A stretch of 64,000 bases of DNA from Desulfosporosinus nitroreducens (GCF_023897015.1 NZ_JAMHFY010000012.1:62001-126000), one strand, 5' to 3'. Positions 1-8,286 are shown, numbered from the stretch's first letter. A program made the numbers and translations. The notes: generated by a model not told the origin, from the letters alone.

Positions 1-1
1 A

Positions 2-334
2 ACTTCTTACTACGGATACCGTCACTCCGAGTACCATACAGGAATTGATATTGCTGGTGATCAAGGCGATCCATATACAGCTGCAAGTGCTGGTAAAGTT
101 GTAAGTGCTGGATACAGTGGTAATTATGGATATACCATTACCATTGATCATGGCAATGGAGTTATGACACGCTATGCCCATTCTACTAAACTTTTAGTTT
201 CCGCAGGGCAGAGCGTATCTAAAGGGCAGACGATTGGTTTAGTGGGATCAACTGGGCGTTCAACTGGCTCACATCTCCATTTTGAAGTAATTGTAAATGG
301 AGATACAGTGAATCCACTTAATTCTTTGCGTTAG
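2..334 (+). CDS. M23 family metallopeptidase, 3' part only
   Basis: This is the last 110 codons of a gene that begins before the window. The fragment carries the zinc-site motif HTGID (fragment residues 12-16), a YAH at 58-60 and the HLH motif at 91-93, which together are the signature of LytM/M23 endopeptidases that cut peptide cross-links in peptidoglycan. The enzyme normally acts outside the membrane. Any signal peptide or LysM domain would lie upstream and cannot be seen. The reading frame ends at TAG and is followed 21 bases later by a strong terminator, so it is the last gene of its transcript. Confidence 0.9.
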   Translation, partial: TSYYGYRHSEYHTGIDIAGDQGDPYTAASAGKVVSAGYSGNYGYTITIDHGNGVMTRYAHSTKLLVSAGQSVSKGQTIGLVGSTGRSTGSHLHFEVIVNGDTVNPLNSLR

Positions 335-355
335 CATTTTAACAAGAAATATAAG

Positions 356-394
356 AGTCTTAGGCACATTTTAAAAAGTGCCTAAGACTTTTTT
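356..394 (+). terminator. Rho-independent terminator of the M23 peptidase gene
   Basis: A 12-bp perfect stem (AGTCTTAGGCAC with GTGCCTAAGACT, 356-367 and 378-389) with a 10-base loop is followed by six T residues. Confidence 0.92.
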
Positions 395-496
395 GCGTTA
401 TGCCCAACTTGAAATCATGTCGCCCTCTATTCTTAGCAAGCACTAATCTTGAATGTCCTGTTCGAGTCATGGACATTACATTGTGGAAGTTTAACC

Positions 497-526
497 TTGA
501 CACTCCGACAACTTATCTGTTATCAT
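497..526 (+). promoter_or_regulatory. Probable sigma-A promoter of the ehu transcript
   Basis: A consensus TTGACA at 497-502 is followed after 18 bases by TATCAT (521-526). Start of transcription is expected near 533, just before the structured leader at 555-669, so promoter and leader are consistent with each other. Confidence 0.55.
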
Positions 527-554
527 TGAGTTGTCAGTAAACTATTGTTTGCCT

Positions 555-669
555 TTAAGGCTTAATTTCCCAAAAGGAAAACGAGGGAACCGCTTTTAGG
601 GTTAGGCGCCCAAAAGTTGGGTATTTAATGCTTATACCCCTGAGCTAATCAACTTCGTAAGCGGTTTGT
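555..669 (+). promoter_or_regulatory. Probable c-di-AMP riboswitch (ydaO/yuaA class) aptamer
   Basis: The leader of the ehu operon starts with AAGGCTTAATTT and ends with GAGCTAATCAACTTCGTAAG. GCTTA and TAAGC form the closing stem. The 3' block closely matches the conserved CAGCTAACCTCGTAAGC end of ydaO-class riboswitches, and GAGGGAACC (584-592) sits where that class has GGGGGAACC. This class binds cyclic di-AMP and usually turns genes off, including osmolyte and amino acid transporters and cell wall hydrolases. The match to an ectoine-type osmolyte transporter supports the call. It rests on remembered consensus blocks, not on a covariance model. Confidence 0.7.
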
Positions 670-690
670 AACATCTTAATGCGTTTTTTT

Positions 691-718
691 CTTTTGGGAA
701 CCGAAAAGGGTTCTCTTT
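691..718 (+). terminator. Expression-platform terminator of the ehu leader
   Basis: GGGAACC (696-702) can pair with GGTTCTC (709-715), followed by a weak T-rich stretch. The left arm overlaps CTTTTGGGA (691-699), which is perfectly complementary over 9 bases to TCCCAAAAG (568-576) inside the aptamer. The two pairings exclude each other, which is the arrangement expected of a transcriptional riboswitch: antiterminator when unbound, terminator when bound. The mechanism is inferred. Confidence 0.5.
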
Positions 719-807
719 AATTTTGCCTTTGCTTGCTACACTTCATTTATAGCAAAGAGCAGGGAATCTGAAACTTTAATTTAGTATAACTTGGAAGGAG
801 ATTAAAA

Positions 808-1692
808 ATGAAACGATTTAAACCACTTCTCGCAGTTACGTTAGCTTTGTCCCTTTTTGGATTAGCAGGTTGCGGAGCATCGGGGACTGAGAGTAATGCT
901 AAATCTGCCTTAGAAACCGCAAAGGAAAGAGGATATGTGGTTGTTGGATTTGCTAATGAAAAGCCTTATGCATATCAAACACCAGACGGAAAGCTTACTG
1001 GAGAAGCAGTAGAAGTTGCAAGGACAGCTCTCAAAAATATGGGTATTAATGAAATGAGAGGAGAATTAACTGAATTTGCTTCTCTGATCCCCGGACTTAA
1101 TGCCAAGCGCTTTGACATGATTACTGCTGGTATGTTCATTAATCCGGAAAGGGCAAAAGAAGTAGATTTTGCTAATCCTGAGTACAGTATTGGAGAGGGG
1201 ATTGCCGTTAAAAAAGGAAATCCGCTTAATATTCACAGTTACGAAGATATTGCAGCTAATCCCAAAGCAAAAATTGCCGTTCCTGGAGGAGCGATTGAGT
1301 ATGATTATCTCTTGAAATCTGGAGTTCCACTGAAGCAAATTATGACTGTTCCTGATATGCCAGCTGCCTTATCCGCTCTCCAATCTGGACGTGCTGATGC
1401 CCTTACTGCCACTGGCCCATCTGTCCAAGCAACTCTTGAAACTGCAAACAATCCAGATTTAGAAAGAGTCATGGACTTTATGCAACCGATTATTGACGGC
1501 AAAGAAGTCCTTGGTTATGGTGCTACAGCCTTCCGCAAAGAAGATAAGGATTTCCGTGAGGCTTTTAACAGTGAACTTGAAAAGCTTAAAAACTCCGGTG
1601 AGTTGCTGAAGATCATTTCTCCCTTCGGATTTACCGAACAAGAGTTGCCTGGTGATAAAACGGCTGAAGAGTTAAGCAAAGCTGCAAGCTAG
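808..1692 (+). CDS. ehuB: ABC transporter substrate-binding lipoprotein, ectoine/hydroxyectoine type (EhuB-like)
   Basis: A 294-residue family 3 periplasmic-binding protein. It starts with a lipoprotein signal peptide whose lipobox LAGC puts the lipidated cysteine at residue 22, so it should be anchored outside the membrane. The mature part opens with VVVGFANEKPYAY, contains GEAVEVA, and has NPERAKEVDFANPEY, all typical of EhuB proteins that capture ectoine or 5-hydroxyectoine. The order B-C-D-A of the genes is that of ehu operons. It has a good ribosome site, GGAAGGAG. Another polar amino acid as ligand cannot be excluded from sequence alone. Confidence 0.82.
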   Translation: MKRFKPLLAVTLALSLFGLAGCGASGTESNAKSALETAKERGYVVVGFANEKPYAYQTPDGKLTGEAVEVARTALKNMGINEMRGELTEFASLIPGLNAKRFDMITAGMFINPERAKEVDFANPEYSIGEGIAVKKGNPLNIHSYEDIAANPKAKIAVPGGAIEYDYLLKSGVPLKQIMTVPDMPAALSALQSGRADALTATGPSVQATLETANNPDLERVMDFMQPIIDGKEVLGYGATAFRKEDKDFREAFNSELEKLKNSGELLKIISPFGFTEQELPGDKTAEELSKAAS

Positions 1693-1784
1693 TTAATTTC
1701 TACTCAATTGTGCCAGTGAATAAACTTCTAAGAATACTGAAAAGCGCTTTCTAAAACCTTTCCGAAAGGGGTCGGTGTAAACCT

Positions 1785-2426
1785 ATGTGGTTTGATATTC
1801 TCCCTTCTTTCTGGGAGGGAACAAAAATAACAATTGAACTAACCCTATTCTCCGCTGTCATCGCCTTTTTTCTCGCTTTTGCGGCAGGATTTGGCCGGCT
1901 TTCAAAATTTAGAGCAGTCCGCTTGCTATCTGCAACCTATGTCGAGATTTTTAGAGGAACATCCTTGTTTGTTCAACTCTTCTGGATATACTTTGCTTTG
2001 CCATTGTTCGGAATTATGTTGCCAAAAATGGTCGCCGGTGTATTGGCGCTCTCTCTTAATGCAGGCGCCTATGGGTCTGAGATTGTGCGAAGTACTATTA
2101 TTTCCGTGCCTAAAGGACAAACGGAAGCAGCTATTGCCCTTAATATGACCCCTTGGCAAAGAACCCGGTTGGTTATATTGCCACAAGCTTTAGTAATGAT
2201 GCTTCCACCCTTCGGTAATCTAATAATCGAATTGCTTAAAGGCACTGCACTTGTGTCACTGATAACCCTTTCAGACTTAACATTTGTGGCGACAGTTCTC
2301 AATTCCTCAATAATGCGTCCAACCGAAATATTTTCAGTCTTGTTGATCATCTATTTTGTCATCTCCCTGCCCTTTACTCGAGGGATTCGGTGGATTGAAC
2401 ACAGGTTATCTGCGGGGAGGTATTAA
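1785..2426 (+). CDS. ehuC: ABC transporter permease, ectoine type (EhuC-like)
   Basis: A 213-residue inner membrane permease of the HisM/GlnP family with several hydrophobic helices. The cytoplasmic EAA loop (residues about 112-130, GQTEAAIALNMTPWQ) contacts the ATPase. It forms the translocation channel together with the permease encoded next, whose ATG lies two bases after this gene's stop. The start follows an AAGGGG ribosome site. Substrate is inferred from the neighbouring EhuB-like protein. Confidence 0.8.
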   Translation: MWFDILPSFWEGTKITIELTLFSAVIAFFLAFAAGFGRLSKFRAVRLLSATYVEIFRGTSLFVQLFWIYFALPLFGIMLPKMVAGVLALSLNAGAYGSEIVRSTIISVPKGQTEAAIALNMTPWQRTRLVILPQALVMMLPPFGNLIIELLKGTALVSLITLSDLTFVATVLNSSIMRPTEIFSVLLIIYFVISLPFTRGIRWIEHRLSAGRY

Positions 2427-2428
2427 GT

Positions 2429-3079
2429 ATGTGGAACTGGGAATATGCTATCATGATCTTACCTGAGATTTTAAAGGCATTGAAAATAACTGTTTCTGCC
2501 ACTTTTGTCGCTTTTGTTGTTGCTTTGGTTGTGGGTTTGATGCTGACTCTTGCCCGCAGATCTAATTTTAAACCGCTCTCCTTATTTGCGGGTGGGTTTG
2601 TGGGGTTTGTCAGAAGTACTCCTCTTTTAGTGCAACTATATTTTATCTTTTATGTCCTGCCTGAGTATGGACTGTCCCTTACTCCATTTGTTGCTGGGGT
2701 TATTGGTTTAGGACTTCACTACAGCACCTACCTTGCCGAGGTATATAGAGGTGGAATTGAGTCAATTCCGCCTGGACAATGGGAAGCGGCTAAAGCACTT
2801 AATTTTTCCACCCTCAATACATGGAAGAAAATTATTTTGCCCCAATCCATTCCACCTGTAATACCGGTAATGGGGAACTATCTAATAACTATGTTTAAAG
2901 AAACTCCCATACTCTCAGCGATCACACTAGTTGAGATAATGCAAACAGCTAAGATGCTTGGTTCTCACTCATTCCGCTATCTGGAAGCTTTTACAATAGT
3001 GGGAGTGCTGTTCCTCGTATTGAGTTATTCATCCTCGCTTATGGTGAGGCGCTTGGAAGTTCGACTAAATCTCAGATAG
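2429..3079 (+). CDS. ehuD: ABC transporter permease, ectoine type (EhuD-like)
   Basis: A 216-residue second permease of the same importer, with the family signature FRSTPLLVQLYF-like segment near residue 62 and an EAA loop GQWEAAKALNFSTLN near residue 115. It is the likely partner of the preceding permease in a heterodimeric channel. Tight spacing to both neighbours indicates translational coupling in one operon under the same leader. Confidence 0.8.
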   Translation: MWNWEYAIMILPEILKALKITVSATFVAFVVALVVGLMLTLARRSNFKPLSLFAGGFVGFVRSTPLLVQLYFIFYVLPEYGLSLTPFVAGVIGLGLHYSTYLAEVYRGGIESIPPGQWEAAKALNFSTLNTWKKIILPQSIPPVIPVMGNYLITMFKETPILSAITLVEIMQTAKMLGSHSFRYLEAFTIVGVLFLVLSYSSSLMVRRLEVRLNLR

Positions 3080-3115
3080 ACCTAAGTGAGAAAATTTTCG
3101 AAGGAGGTTGATCGT

Positions 3116-3961
3116 ATGAGTGTACCATTGAAATTAATCTATAATGAGGACCCAACCAAAAATACTGGAAGCGAAGCTCGTAAAAATATAGTGGGTCCGA
3201 TTGTCATTTATAACAATATCAGTAAGTCATATGGTGATCTTCAAGTTCTAAAGAATATCGACCTTGAGATTGCACCAGGTGAAAAGGTAGCTTTAATTGG
3301 ACCCAGTGGATCGGGTAAAACGACTTTAGCCCGCCTGCTCATGACCTTGGAAGAACCAACTTCCGGTACGATTGAAGTTGAAGGGGAAATGCTCTGGCAT
3401 CAGAGAGTGAACGATAAACTGATTAAAGCCAACGAAAAACATCTTCATCAAGTACGGGGTAACATCGGTATGGTCTTTCAGCACTTTAACCTTTTCCCAC
3501 ATATGACAATTTTACGAAACGTCATGGAAGCCCCCCGAAATGTGCTCGGACTAAGTAAGGAAGAAGCTAAAGAACGGGCTGTGAAGATGCTTGCACAAGT
3601 TGGGCTCTCGAGCAAAATTGATGCATACCCTGCACAGCTTTCAGGAGGACAGAAACAACGTGTAGCAATTGCTCGTGCTCTAGTTATGCGCCCGAAAGTG
3701 ATGCTTTTTGATGAGCCCACTTCGGCACTCGATCCGGAGTTAGTCGGTGAAGTCTTGGAAGTGATAAAAGCGATCGCTTTAGAAGGAGAAATGGCTATGC
3801 TTTTGATCACCCATGAAATGGATTTTGCAAAGGACGTAGCAGATCGAATTTTGTTCTTTGATCAAGGGAGGATTATTGAACAAGGTCCGCCGAAGAAGAT
3901 ATTTAATAATCCTGAAAGCGAACGATTACAAACATTTTTAAGTCGATTTAATCGGCATTAA
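3116..3961 (+). CDS. ehuA: ABC transporter ATP-binding protein, ectoine type (EhuA-like)
   Basis: A 281-residue ATPase with Walker A GPSGSGKTT, a Q-loop GMVFQHFNLFPH, the signature LSGGQKQR, and Walker [13 protein letters not shown], followed by the switch histidine in LLITHEMDF. It powers the two preceding permeases. The ATG at 3116 is chosen because AAGGAGG lies at 3101-3107; an in-frame GTG at 3086 has no comparable site. An N-terminal extension of about 30 residues precedes the ABC domain, longer than in most family members. It is the last gene of the operon. Confidence 0.88.
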   Translation: MSVPLKLIYNEDPTKNTGSEARKNIVGPIVIYNNISKSYGDLQVLKNIDLEIAPGEKVALIGPSGSGKTTLARLLMTLEEPTSGTIEVEGEMLWHQRVNDKLIKANEKHLHQVRGNIGMVFQHFNLFPHMTILRNVMEAPRNVLGLSKEEAKERAVKMLAQVGLSSKIDAYPAQLSGGQKQRVAIARALVMRPKVMLFDEPTSALDPELVGEVLEVIKAIALEGEMAMLLITHEMDFAKDVADRILFFDQGRIIEQGPPKKIFNNPESERLQTFLSRFNRH

Positions 3962-4111
3962 AGTGAACTCGTTCAGCTAAAGCTGAACATCGAGACTACG
4001 GTGACGTAAGTCTCCAGTACGATAGTCTCCGGTGGAGATTATCGTACTGGAGGCTTTCGTCGCCGAAGTAGAATATGGAACACCTACTTGAAGAGGTGTC
4101 TCAAAATTGAT
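3962..4111 (+). repeat. Interspersed hairpin-rich repeat, copy A (expanded)
   Basis: It begins AGTGAACTCGTTCAGC, then a hairpin (GTTCAGC/GCTGAAC), a CGAGACT...AGTCTC hairpin, and ends with a CACCTACTTG...AGGTGTCTC hairpin. Copies at 7105-7216, 31580-31671 (inverted) and 40183-40213 (inverted, partial) share the same order. This copy has an extra long hairpin at 4012-4052 (CTCCAGTACGATA arms) that the others lack. It lies directly after ehuA. Confidence 0.8.
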
Positions 4112-4128
4112 AAAAATGAAATAGCTTA

Positions 4129-4160
4129 CAAAAGCGGGCCGTTCGGCTCGCTTTTGTAAT
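4129..4160 (+). terminator. Terminator after the ehu operon
   Basis: AAAAGCGGGCC and GGCTCGCTTTT form a stem with a GTTC loop, followed by GTAATTTT. It lies downstream of repeat copy A and is the last terminator before the next operon. Confidence 0.75.
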
Positions 4161-4213
4161 TTTCCAAACTGTGTTCAAATAAAACCCCTCATAGGTATGT
4201 TAAAAATTCCTAT

Positions 4214-4242
4214 TGTCAATTGCCCCGATTTATGATAAATAT
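4214..4242 (+). promoter_or_regulatory. Possible promoter of the Fe-S/cytochrome b pair
   Basis: TTGTCA (4214-4219) and TAAATA (4237-4242) are 17 bases apart, 31 bases upstream of the ATG at 4273. A second TATAAT at 4243 also lies in this AT-rich stretch. Confidence 0.4.
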
Positions 4243-4272
4243 ATAATATAATACGTACGGGGGGTATAGGGG

Positions 4273-5349
4273 ATGGAGAAGGATAATACTATTTCTCGCA
4301 GAACATTTTTCAAGAGAACTACTGCGGCCGGTTTACTTGGAGCATTAGCAGCAACGGGTCTTAACAAGCCTGTTCAGGCCGCAGGTTTAAGTAATGGAAA
4401 GTTGGGTACTCTAATTGATCTATCAAAGTGTGACGGGTGTAAAAATTATGGCACACCACTTTGTGTCGAAGCATGTGGTAAGCATAATCAGAAACGATTC
4501 CCAGAACCGCAAAAGCCTTTGAAAAAATACTGGCCACAAGATAAAGTTGAAGACTGGTCTAATAAGCGAGATCTCAAAAGCCGTTTGACTCCTTATAATT
4601 GGACGTTTGTCGATCATGTTAAAGTTAAGCATAACGGGGCCGAGCAAGAAATTTATGTTCCAAGACGATGTATGCATTGTGATAATCCGACCTGCTCAAA
4701 GTTGTGTCCTTTTAGCGCGATCACTAAAGATGTCACCGGGGCTGTATCCATTGATGATGAAATATGCTTTGGAGGGGCAAAATGTCGTGACGTATGTCCA
4801 TGGGGCATTCCGCAACGTCAAGCCGGAGTTGGAATTTACTTGGATATTGCACCGGACTTAGCTGGTGGTGGAGTCATGTATAAGTGTGATATGTGCGTTG
4901 ATCTTTTGGCAGAAGGCAAAAAACCCGCTTGCGTAAGTGCCTGCCCCACAGGTGCCATCTCGATTGGTCCCAGAGATGACATAAGAAACCTTGCTTACGA
5001 AAAGGCTAAAGAAATTGATGGTTATGTCTATGGGGATAAAGAAAATAGGGGAACAGCAACTCTTTATGTTTCTGTAGTTCCGTTTGAGATGATTGATGCG
5101 GCGATTAAAGCGGACAAAGCGACCAAAAAGGATACTGCTCCAGGTCGCCCTGGTATGCCTGTTAATGTTGAAAATTACCTTTCTACAGGAAAAGGAATGT
5201 TTATCAGTGCGGTAATGGCTCCATTCGCAGGGGCGGCAGTTGCAGGTCTAACAGCTTATCGAACCATAAAAGGGGATAATGCAAAACGAAAACAGCAGAA
5301 CACGAACAATCAAGGAGGGGAGAATAACGATGGCGAAGAAAATATCTAA
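4273..5349 (+). CDS. Tat-exported ferredoxin-like subunit (FdnH/HybA-like), 4Fe-4S dicluster protein
   Basis: A 358-residue iron-sulfur electron-transfer subunit. It starts with a twin-arginine signal (SRRTFFKR at 9-16), so the folded protein should be exported. Cysteine clusters CDGC, CMHCDNPTCSKLC, CRDVC and CDMC...CVSACPTG fit four 4Fe-4S clusters as in the beta subunits of formate dehydrogenase-N and hydrogenase-2. A hydrophobic segment near residues 305-330 probably anchors it. The cytochrome b gene overlaps its 3' end by 20 bases. No molybdopterin or hydrogenase catalytic subunit is encoded next to it, so its electron donor is not known. Confidence 0.85.
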   Translation: MEKDNTISRRTFFKRTTAAGLLGALAATGLNKPVQAAGLSNGKLGTLIDLSKCDGCKNYGTPLCVEACGKHNQKRFPEPQKPLKKYWPQDKVEDWSNKRDLKSRLTPYNWTFVDHVKVKHNGAEQEIYVPRRCMHCDNPTCSKLCPFSAITKDVTGAVSIDDEICFGGAKCRDVCPWGIPQRQAGVGIYLDIAPDLAGGGVMYKCDMCVDLLAEGKKPACVSACPTGAISIGPRDDIRNLAYEKAKEIDGYVYGDKENRGTATLYVSVVPFEMIDAAIKADKATKKDTAPGRPGMPVNVENYLSTGKGMFISAVMAPFAGAAVAGLTAYRTIKGDNAKRKQQNTNNQGGENNDGEENI

Positions 5350-6097
5350 CACAAAGCAAAGTAAAATATTACGACAAAGCCTTGCCAATCGGTTTGTCCA
5401 CTGGACAACTGCTCTCTCAGTCCTGTTGCTTATTATCACGGGCTTAGGGCAACTTCCCCTGTATACTCGGTACAATGTCACTAAGTTGCCGGGAGCGGAA
5501 TGGCTTGGAGATTATTTTATAACCATTAACCTGCATTATCTGGGTGCGCTTGGTCTATTGTTTGCGGTATTTTTCCATGTTGTATATGCATTTGCCCGCC
5601 GAGAGTTTGATATCTTCCCACGTAAGGGTGATATGAAAGAATCTTATCAGATTATCAAAGCAATGCTGACCAAAGGGAAAGAGCCCGCTTCGGATAAATA
5701 CCTAGCCGAACAACGTGTAGCTTATTTGTTTATCGGGGTAAGTCTTTTCCTATTGATTGTTACGGGTTTGATTAAGACTTTTAAGAATGTTCCAGGTATT
5801 GAACTCTCACATTCTTTCTTGTATTGGAACACTGCATTGCATAACCTGGGTACGGGCTTAATTATCTTTGGCATAATTGGGCACTTAGCAGCATTTTTGC
5901 TTAAAGAAAACCGCCCGCTTCTTCCGGGGATGTTCACGGGCTCAATTAATCGGGAGTATGTCAAACATCGTCATAGTCTTTGGTATGCAAGACTCCTTCG
6001 CGATGGAGAAATCAATGAATCTAATATCGATGTATCAGAAACTCATCTTCGCGCGGTCGATTCGAGACACGACAATTACAAGAATCAGTCCCTGTAG
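5330..6097 (+). CDS. Cytochrome b561-type membrane subunit (FdnI-like)
   Basis: A 255-residue integral membrane protein with about four hydrophobic helices. Histidines in NRFVHWTTA, NLHYLGA, FFHVVYA and ALHNLGTG are placed like heme b ligands of formate dehydrogenase gamma subunits. It should pass electrons from the preceding Fe-S protein to quinone. The start at 5330 is chosen because of the AAGGAGGGG site just before it; an upstream in-frame ATG at 5279 lies inside the preceding gene with no ribosome site. Confidence 0.85.
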   Translation: MAKKISNTKQSKILRQSLANRFVHWTTALSVLLLIITGLGQLPLYTRYNVTKLPGAEWLGDYFITINLHYLGALGLLFAVFFHVVYAFARREFDIFPRKGDMKESYQIIKAMLTKGKEPASDKYLAEQRVAYLFIGVSLFLLIVTGLIKTFKNVPGIELSHSFLYWNTALHNLGTGLIIFGIIGHLAAFLLKENRPLLPGMFTGSINREYVKHRHSLWYARLLRDGEINESNIDVSETHLRAVDSRHDNYKNQSL

Positions 6098-6105
6098 CCG
6101 GATTA

Positions 6106-6157
6106 CCACAAAGGAAGAACTCCTCACAAATAGTCGTGAGGAGTTCTTCCTTTGTGG
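6106..6157. terminator. Long perfect hairpin between convergent genes
   Basis: A 22-bp uninterrupted stem (6106-6127 with 6136-6157) with an 8-base loop lies between the cytochrome b gene and the convergent enoyl-CoA hydratase gene. It lacks a clear T-run but is placed to stop transcription from both sides. Confidence 0.6.
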
Positions 6158-6171
6158 AGATGTTTCAGAGA

Positions 6172-6954
6172 TTATCTACCCGTGAAGACAGGTTTTCTTT
6201 TTTCAAGAAAGGCTGTAACCGCTTCGCGTAAATCTTCCGTACCGCAACAAAATGTAGATTGAGACTGTTCGAAGAGCAATCCAGTCTGGACGCTGCTTTC
6301 ATTAGCTAAATTGATCCCTTTCTTTGCAAAACGAATCCCTGCTGGAGGGAAGTCCGCCATTTTATGGGCAAGCTTCATCGCTCGTTCATTAAGTGCTTCA
6401 TTTTTTACTAAAATTTCAACCAAGCCAATTCGCAATGCTTCTTCTGCATCAATTTCTTCACAGCCCATAATCAGTCGCTTTGCCTGTCCTATACCCACCA
6501 GATGGGTTAAGCGGGTAGTTCCTCCCATATCGGGAGATAAACCAAATCGTACTTCAGGAAGAGAAAACTTAGCATTCTCAGCGGCTATTCTAATATCGCA
6601 ACCGAGAATTAGTTCAGTAGCAGAACCATAGCACAGGCCATTTATCGCAGCAATAACCGGGATAGGAAGCTCCTGCCAAAAAGAGTACAAATTTTGCAGC
6701 CATACAAGGTTATCCATTATAAACTGCGAACTGACACTCTGTAAGAATTTAAGGTCAATTCCAGCAGAGAAGTTTTCACCATTAGCGTTTATTATGATTC
6801 CTGCCAGGTTATGGTCATTTAGGATTTCCTTTTGGATTTCCTCTAATTCATAAAGAAAATCTGAACCAACTAAATTGAATCCTTTGGCATTATCAAGAGT
6901 TATTATTCCGATTCTGCCATCCCTATCAAAGGCTAGATGGTTTCCATAGCTCAT
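6172..6954 (-). CDS. Enoyl-CoA hydratase/isomerase family protein
   Basis: A 260-residue crotonase-fold protein. The oxyanion-hole segment GENFSAGIDL (near 60-69) and the helix ATELILGCDIR followed by SLPEVRFGLSPDMGGTTRL are both present. The two glutamates at the positions used for water addition in enoyl-CoA hydratases (in TELIL and LPEVR) are conserved, so hydratase activity is plausible. It acts on acyl-CoA in the cytoplasm. It stands alone on the minus strand with no other fatty acid or CoA gene beside it, so the substrate cannot be named. Confidence 0.85.
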   Translation of the reverse strand: MSYGNHLAFDRDGRIGIITLDNAKGFNLVGSDFLYELEEIQKEILNDHNLAGIIINANGENFSAGIDLKFLQSVSSQFIMDNLVWLQNLYSFWQELPIPVIAAINGLCYGSATELILGCDIRIAAENAKFSLPEVRFGLSPDMGGTTRLTHLVGIGQAKRLIMGCEEIDAEEALRIGLVEILVKNEALNERAMKLAHKMADFPPAGIRFAKKGINLANESSVQTGLLFEQSQSTFCCGTEDLREAVTAFLEKRKPVFTGR

Positions 6955-7045
6955 TTTTTTATTCCCCCATTTCTATTGCATTCTTGTCTACTTGTACTGT
7001 AATATATTTTAACTGGAAAATCTATGCTATTTGGACTGATTAAGC

Positions 7046-7073
7046 AAATAAATGAATTTAAATTCATTTATTT
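7046..7073. promoter_or_regulatory. 28-bp perfect palindrome upstream of the hydratase gene
   Basis: AAATAAATGAATT and its complement form a perfect 28-bp palindrome about 90 bases upstream of the minus-strand enoyl-CoA hydratase start. It has no loop or T-run, so it is more likely a protein-binding site than a terminator. The regulator is unknown. Confidence 0.4.
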
Positions 7074-7104
7074 CCGAAGTGTACTTAAGCCAAATAGTAC
7101 AAGC

Positions 7105-7216
7105 AGTGAACTCGTTCAGCTAAAGCTGAACATCGAGACTTCGGTGACGAAAGTCTCCATCACCGAAGTAGAATAAGGAACACCCACTTGAGGAAGTAGG
7201 TGTCTCGGAATTGATT
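7105..7216 (+). repeat. Interspersed hairpin-rich repeat, copy B
   Basis: Same order as copy A: GTTCAGC-TAAA-GCTGAAC hairpin, CGAGACTTCGGTGACG then AAGTCTC, CACCGAAGTAGAATAAGG, and CACCCACTT...AAGTAGGTGTCTCGG. The first 35 bases are identical to copy A. It lies in a gene-free stretch (6955-7368). Confidence 0.8.
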
Positions 7217-7368
7217 GAGTAAAACTAGGTATATTTGCTTAGTAAAGAGTAGAGTCTAGTTAAAATGGGATTGAAAAATGAAGTGATTAGTATTTAGTTG
7301 GCTCGAGCTAAGATGAGTTGCGAGAAGTAAAATGATAAGAAAATGGTTATAGAAAGAATGGGTGGAAT

Positions 7369-7710
7369 ATGAGAGTCATTATTGTTGAAGGGAAAACAGA
7401 TAAACAACGTTTGCTCCAGATGTTGGATGAACCAGTCGAGATAGTTTGCACTTATGGAACTTTGGGTTTGGATAAATTGGAAGAGTTGATAGCGAATTAC
7501 AGTGATGATGAAGTTTGCGTGCTCCTGGATGCAGATGATGCAGGTGATAAAGCCAGGCGGTTATTTAAACAAGAATTTCCTAACGTTCGGCACTTATACA
7601 CCCACCGTATGTATCGAGAGGTGGCGACCACTCCGCTTAGTGTCTTGGCCAGGATTCTCGAGGGCGCTTATTTCGCTGTGAAGATACCAGACGCTGAAGA
7701 ACTATTTTGA
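7369..7710 (+). CDS. Small stand-alone Toprim domain protein
   Basis: A 113-residue protein that is little more than one Toprim domain: the glutamate in VIIVEGKTDKQRL (residues 3-15) and the acidic pair in VLLDADDAGDKA (48-59) are the metal-binding residues of the fold used by RNase M5, DnaG and topoisomerases. It lacks the C-terminal half of RNase M5, so it should not be called rnmV. It stands alone between a repeat and the next gene. Its substrate is unknown; a nuclease or nucleotidyl-transfer role is inferred from the fold. Confidence 0.75.
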   Translation: MRVIIVEGKTDKQRLLQMLDEPVEIVCTYGTLGLDKLEELIANYSDDEVCVLLDADDAGDKARRLFKQEFPNVRHLYTHRMYREVATTPLSVLARILEGAYFAVKIPDAEELF

Positions 7711-7821
7711 CAAACATGAAATAAACTCCACCTCTAAAGAATATTATTATTCAGAATAGTAGGAATCTGGTCGTTAATGTAGAATAACTAGATTATAATT
7801 ACTTAAGAGGGTGGAGATTTA

Positions 7822-8286
7822 ATGAATGACTTAGCTTTGGAAGCTCGTTCGCGTGCAGGTAATAAATTCAGAAATGGACTAAATTGTTCTGAGTCAATCG
7901 TGCATACTTTTAATGAGATGCTCAACAATCCAGTGAGCTCAGAGGCTTTAAAAATGGCTACTGGTTTTGGAGGAGGATTAGGGCAGGCCGGTTGTATGTG
8001 TGGTGCCTTAACAGGCTCCGTCATGGTATTAGGTCTTTTTAAGGGTCGCTTTGAACCCGAAGAAGCTAGAGAGCCAGCTTATAACCTAGCTCACGACTTT
8101 CACGATCGATTCCTTAAAGAATACGGAGCTACTTGTTGCAGGGCCTTAAATCTCCATGAGTTTGACTCACAAGAGCATTTGCGCGGTTGTTTAAAACTTA
8201 CTGGAGGAACGGCTAAGTTGCTGATGGAGTTCATTCGAGAAAAGGGATTAGTTGATGCTGATTTTTCTTGGCCTACTATAGCTTAA
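7822..8286 (+). CDS. C_GCAxxG_C_C family probable redox protein
   Basis: A 154-residue protein with the family's cysteine pattern: NCSES (near 20), then GFGGGLGQAGCMCGALTGSVMVLG (about 50-73, written here only as landmarks G-C-M-C-G), YGATCC and a final GCLKLTGG. Members are thought to be redox-active and are common in anaerobes; some carry metal clusters. It has its own ribosome site (GGGTGGAG) and a strong terminator, so it is monocistronic. Its partner is unknown. Confidence 0.85.
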   Translation: MNDLALEARSRAGNKFRNGLNCSESIVHTFNEMLNNPVSSEALKMATGFGGGLGQAGCMCGALTGSVMVLGLFKGRFEPEEAREPAYNLAHDFHDRFLKEYGATCCRALNLHEFDSQEHLRGCLKLTGGTAKLLMEFIREKGLVDADFSWPTIA

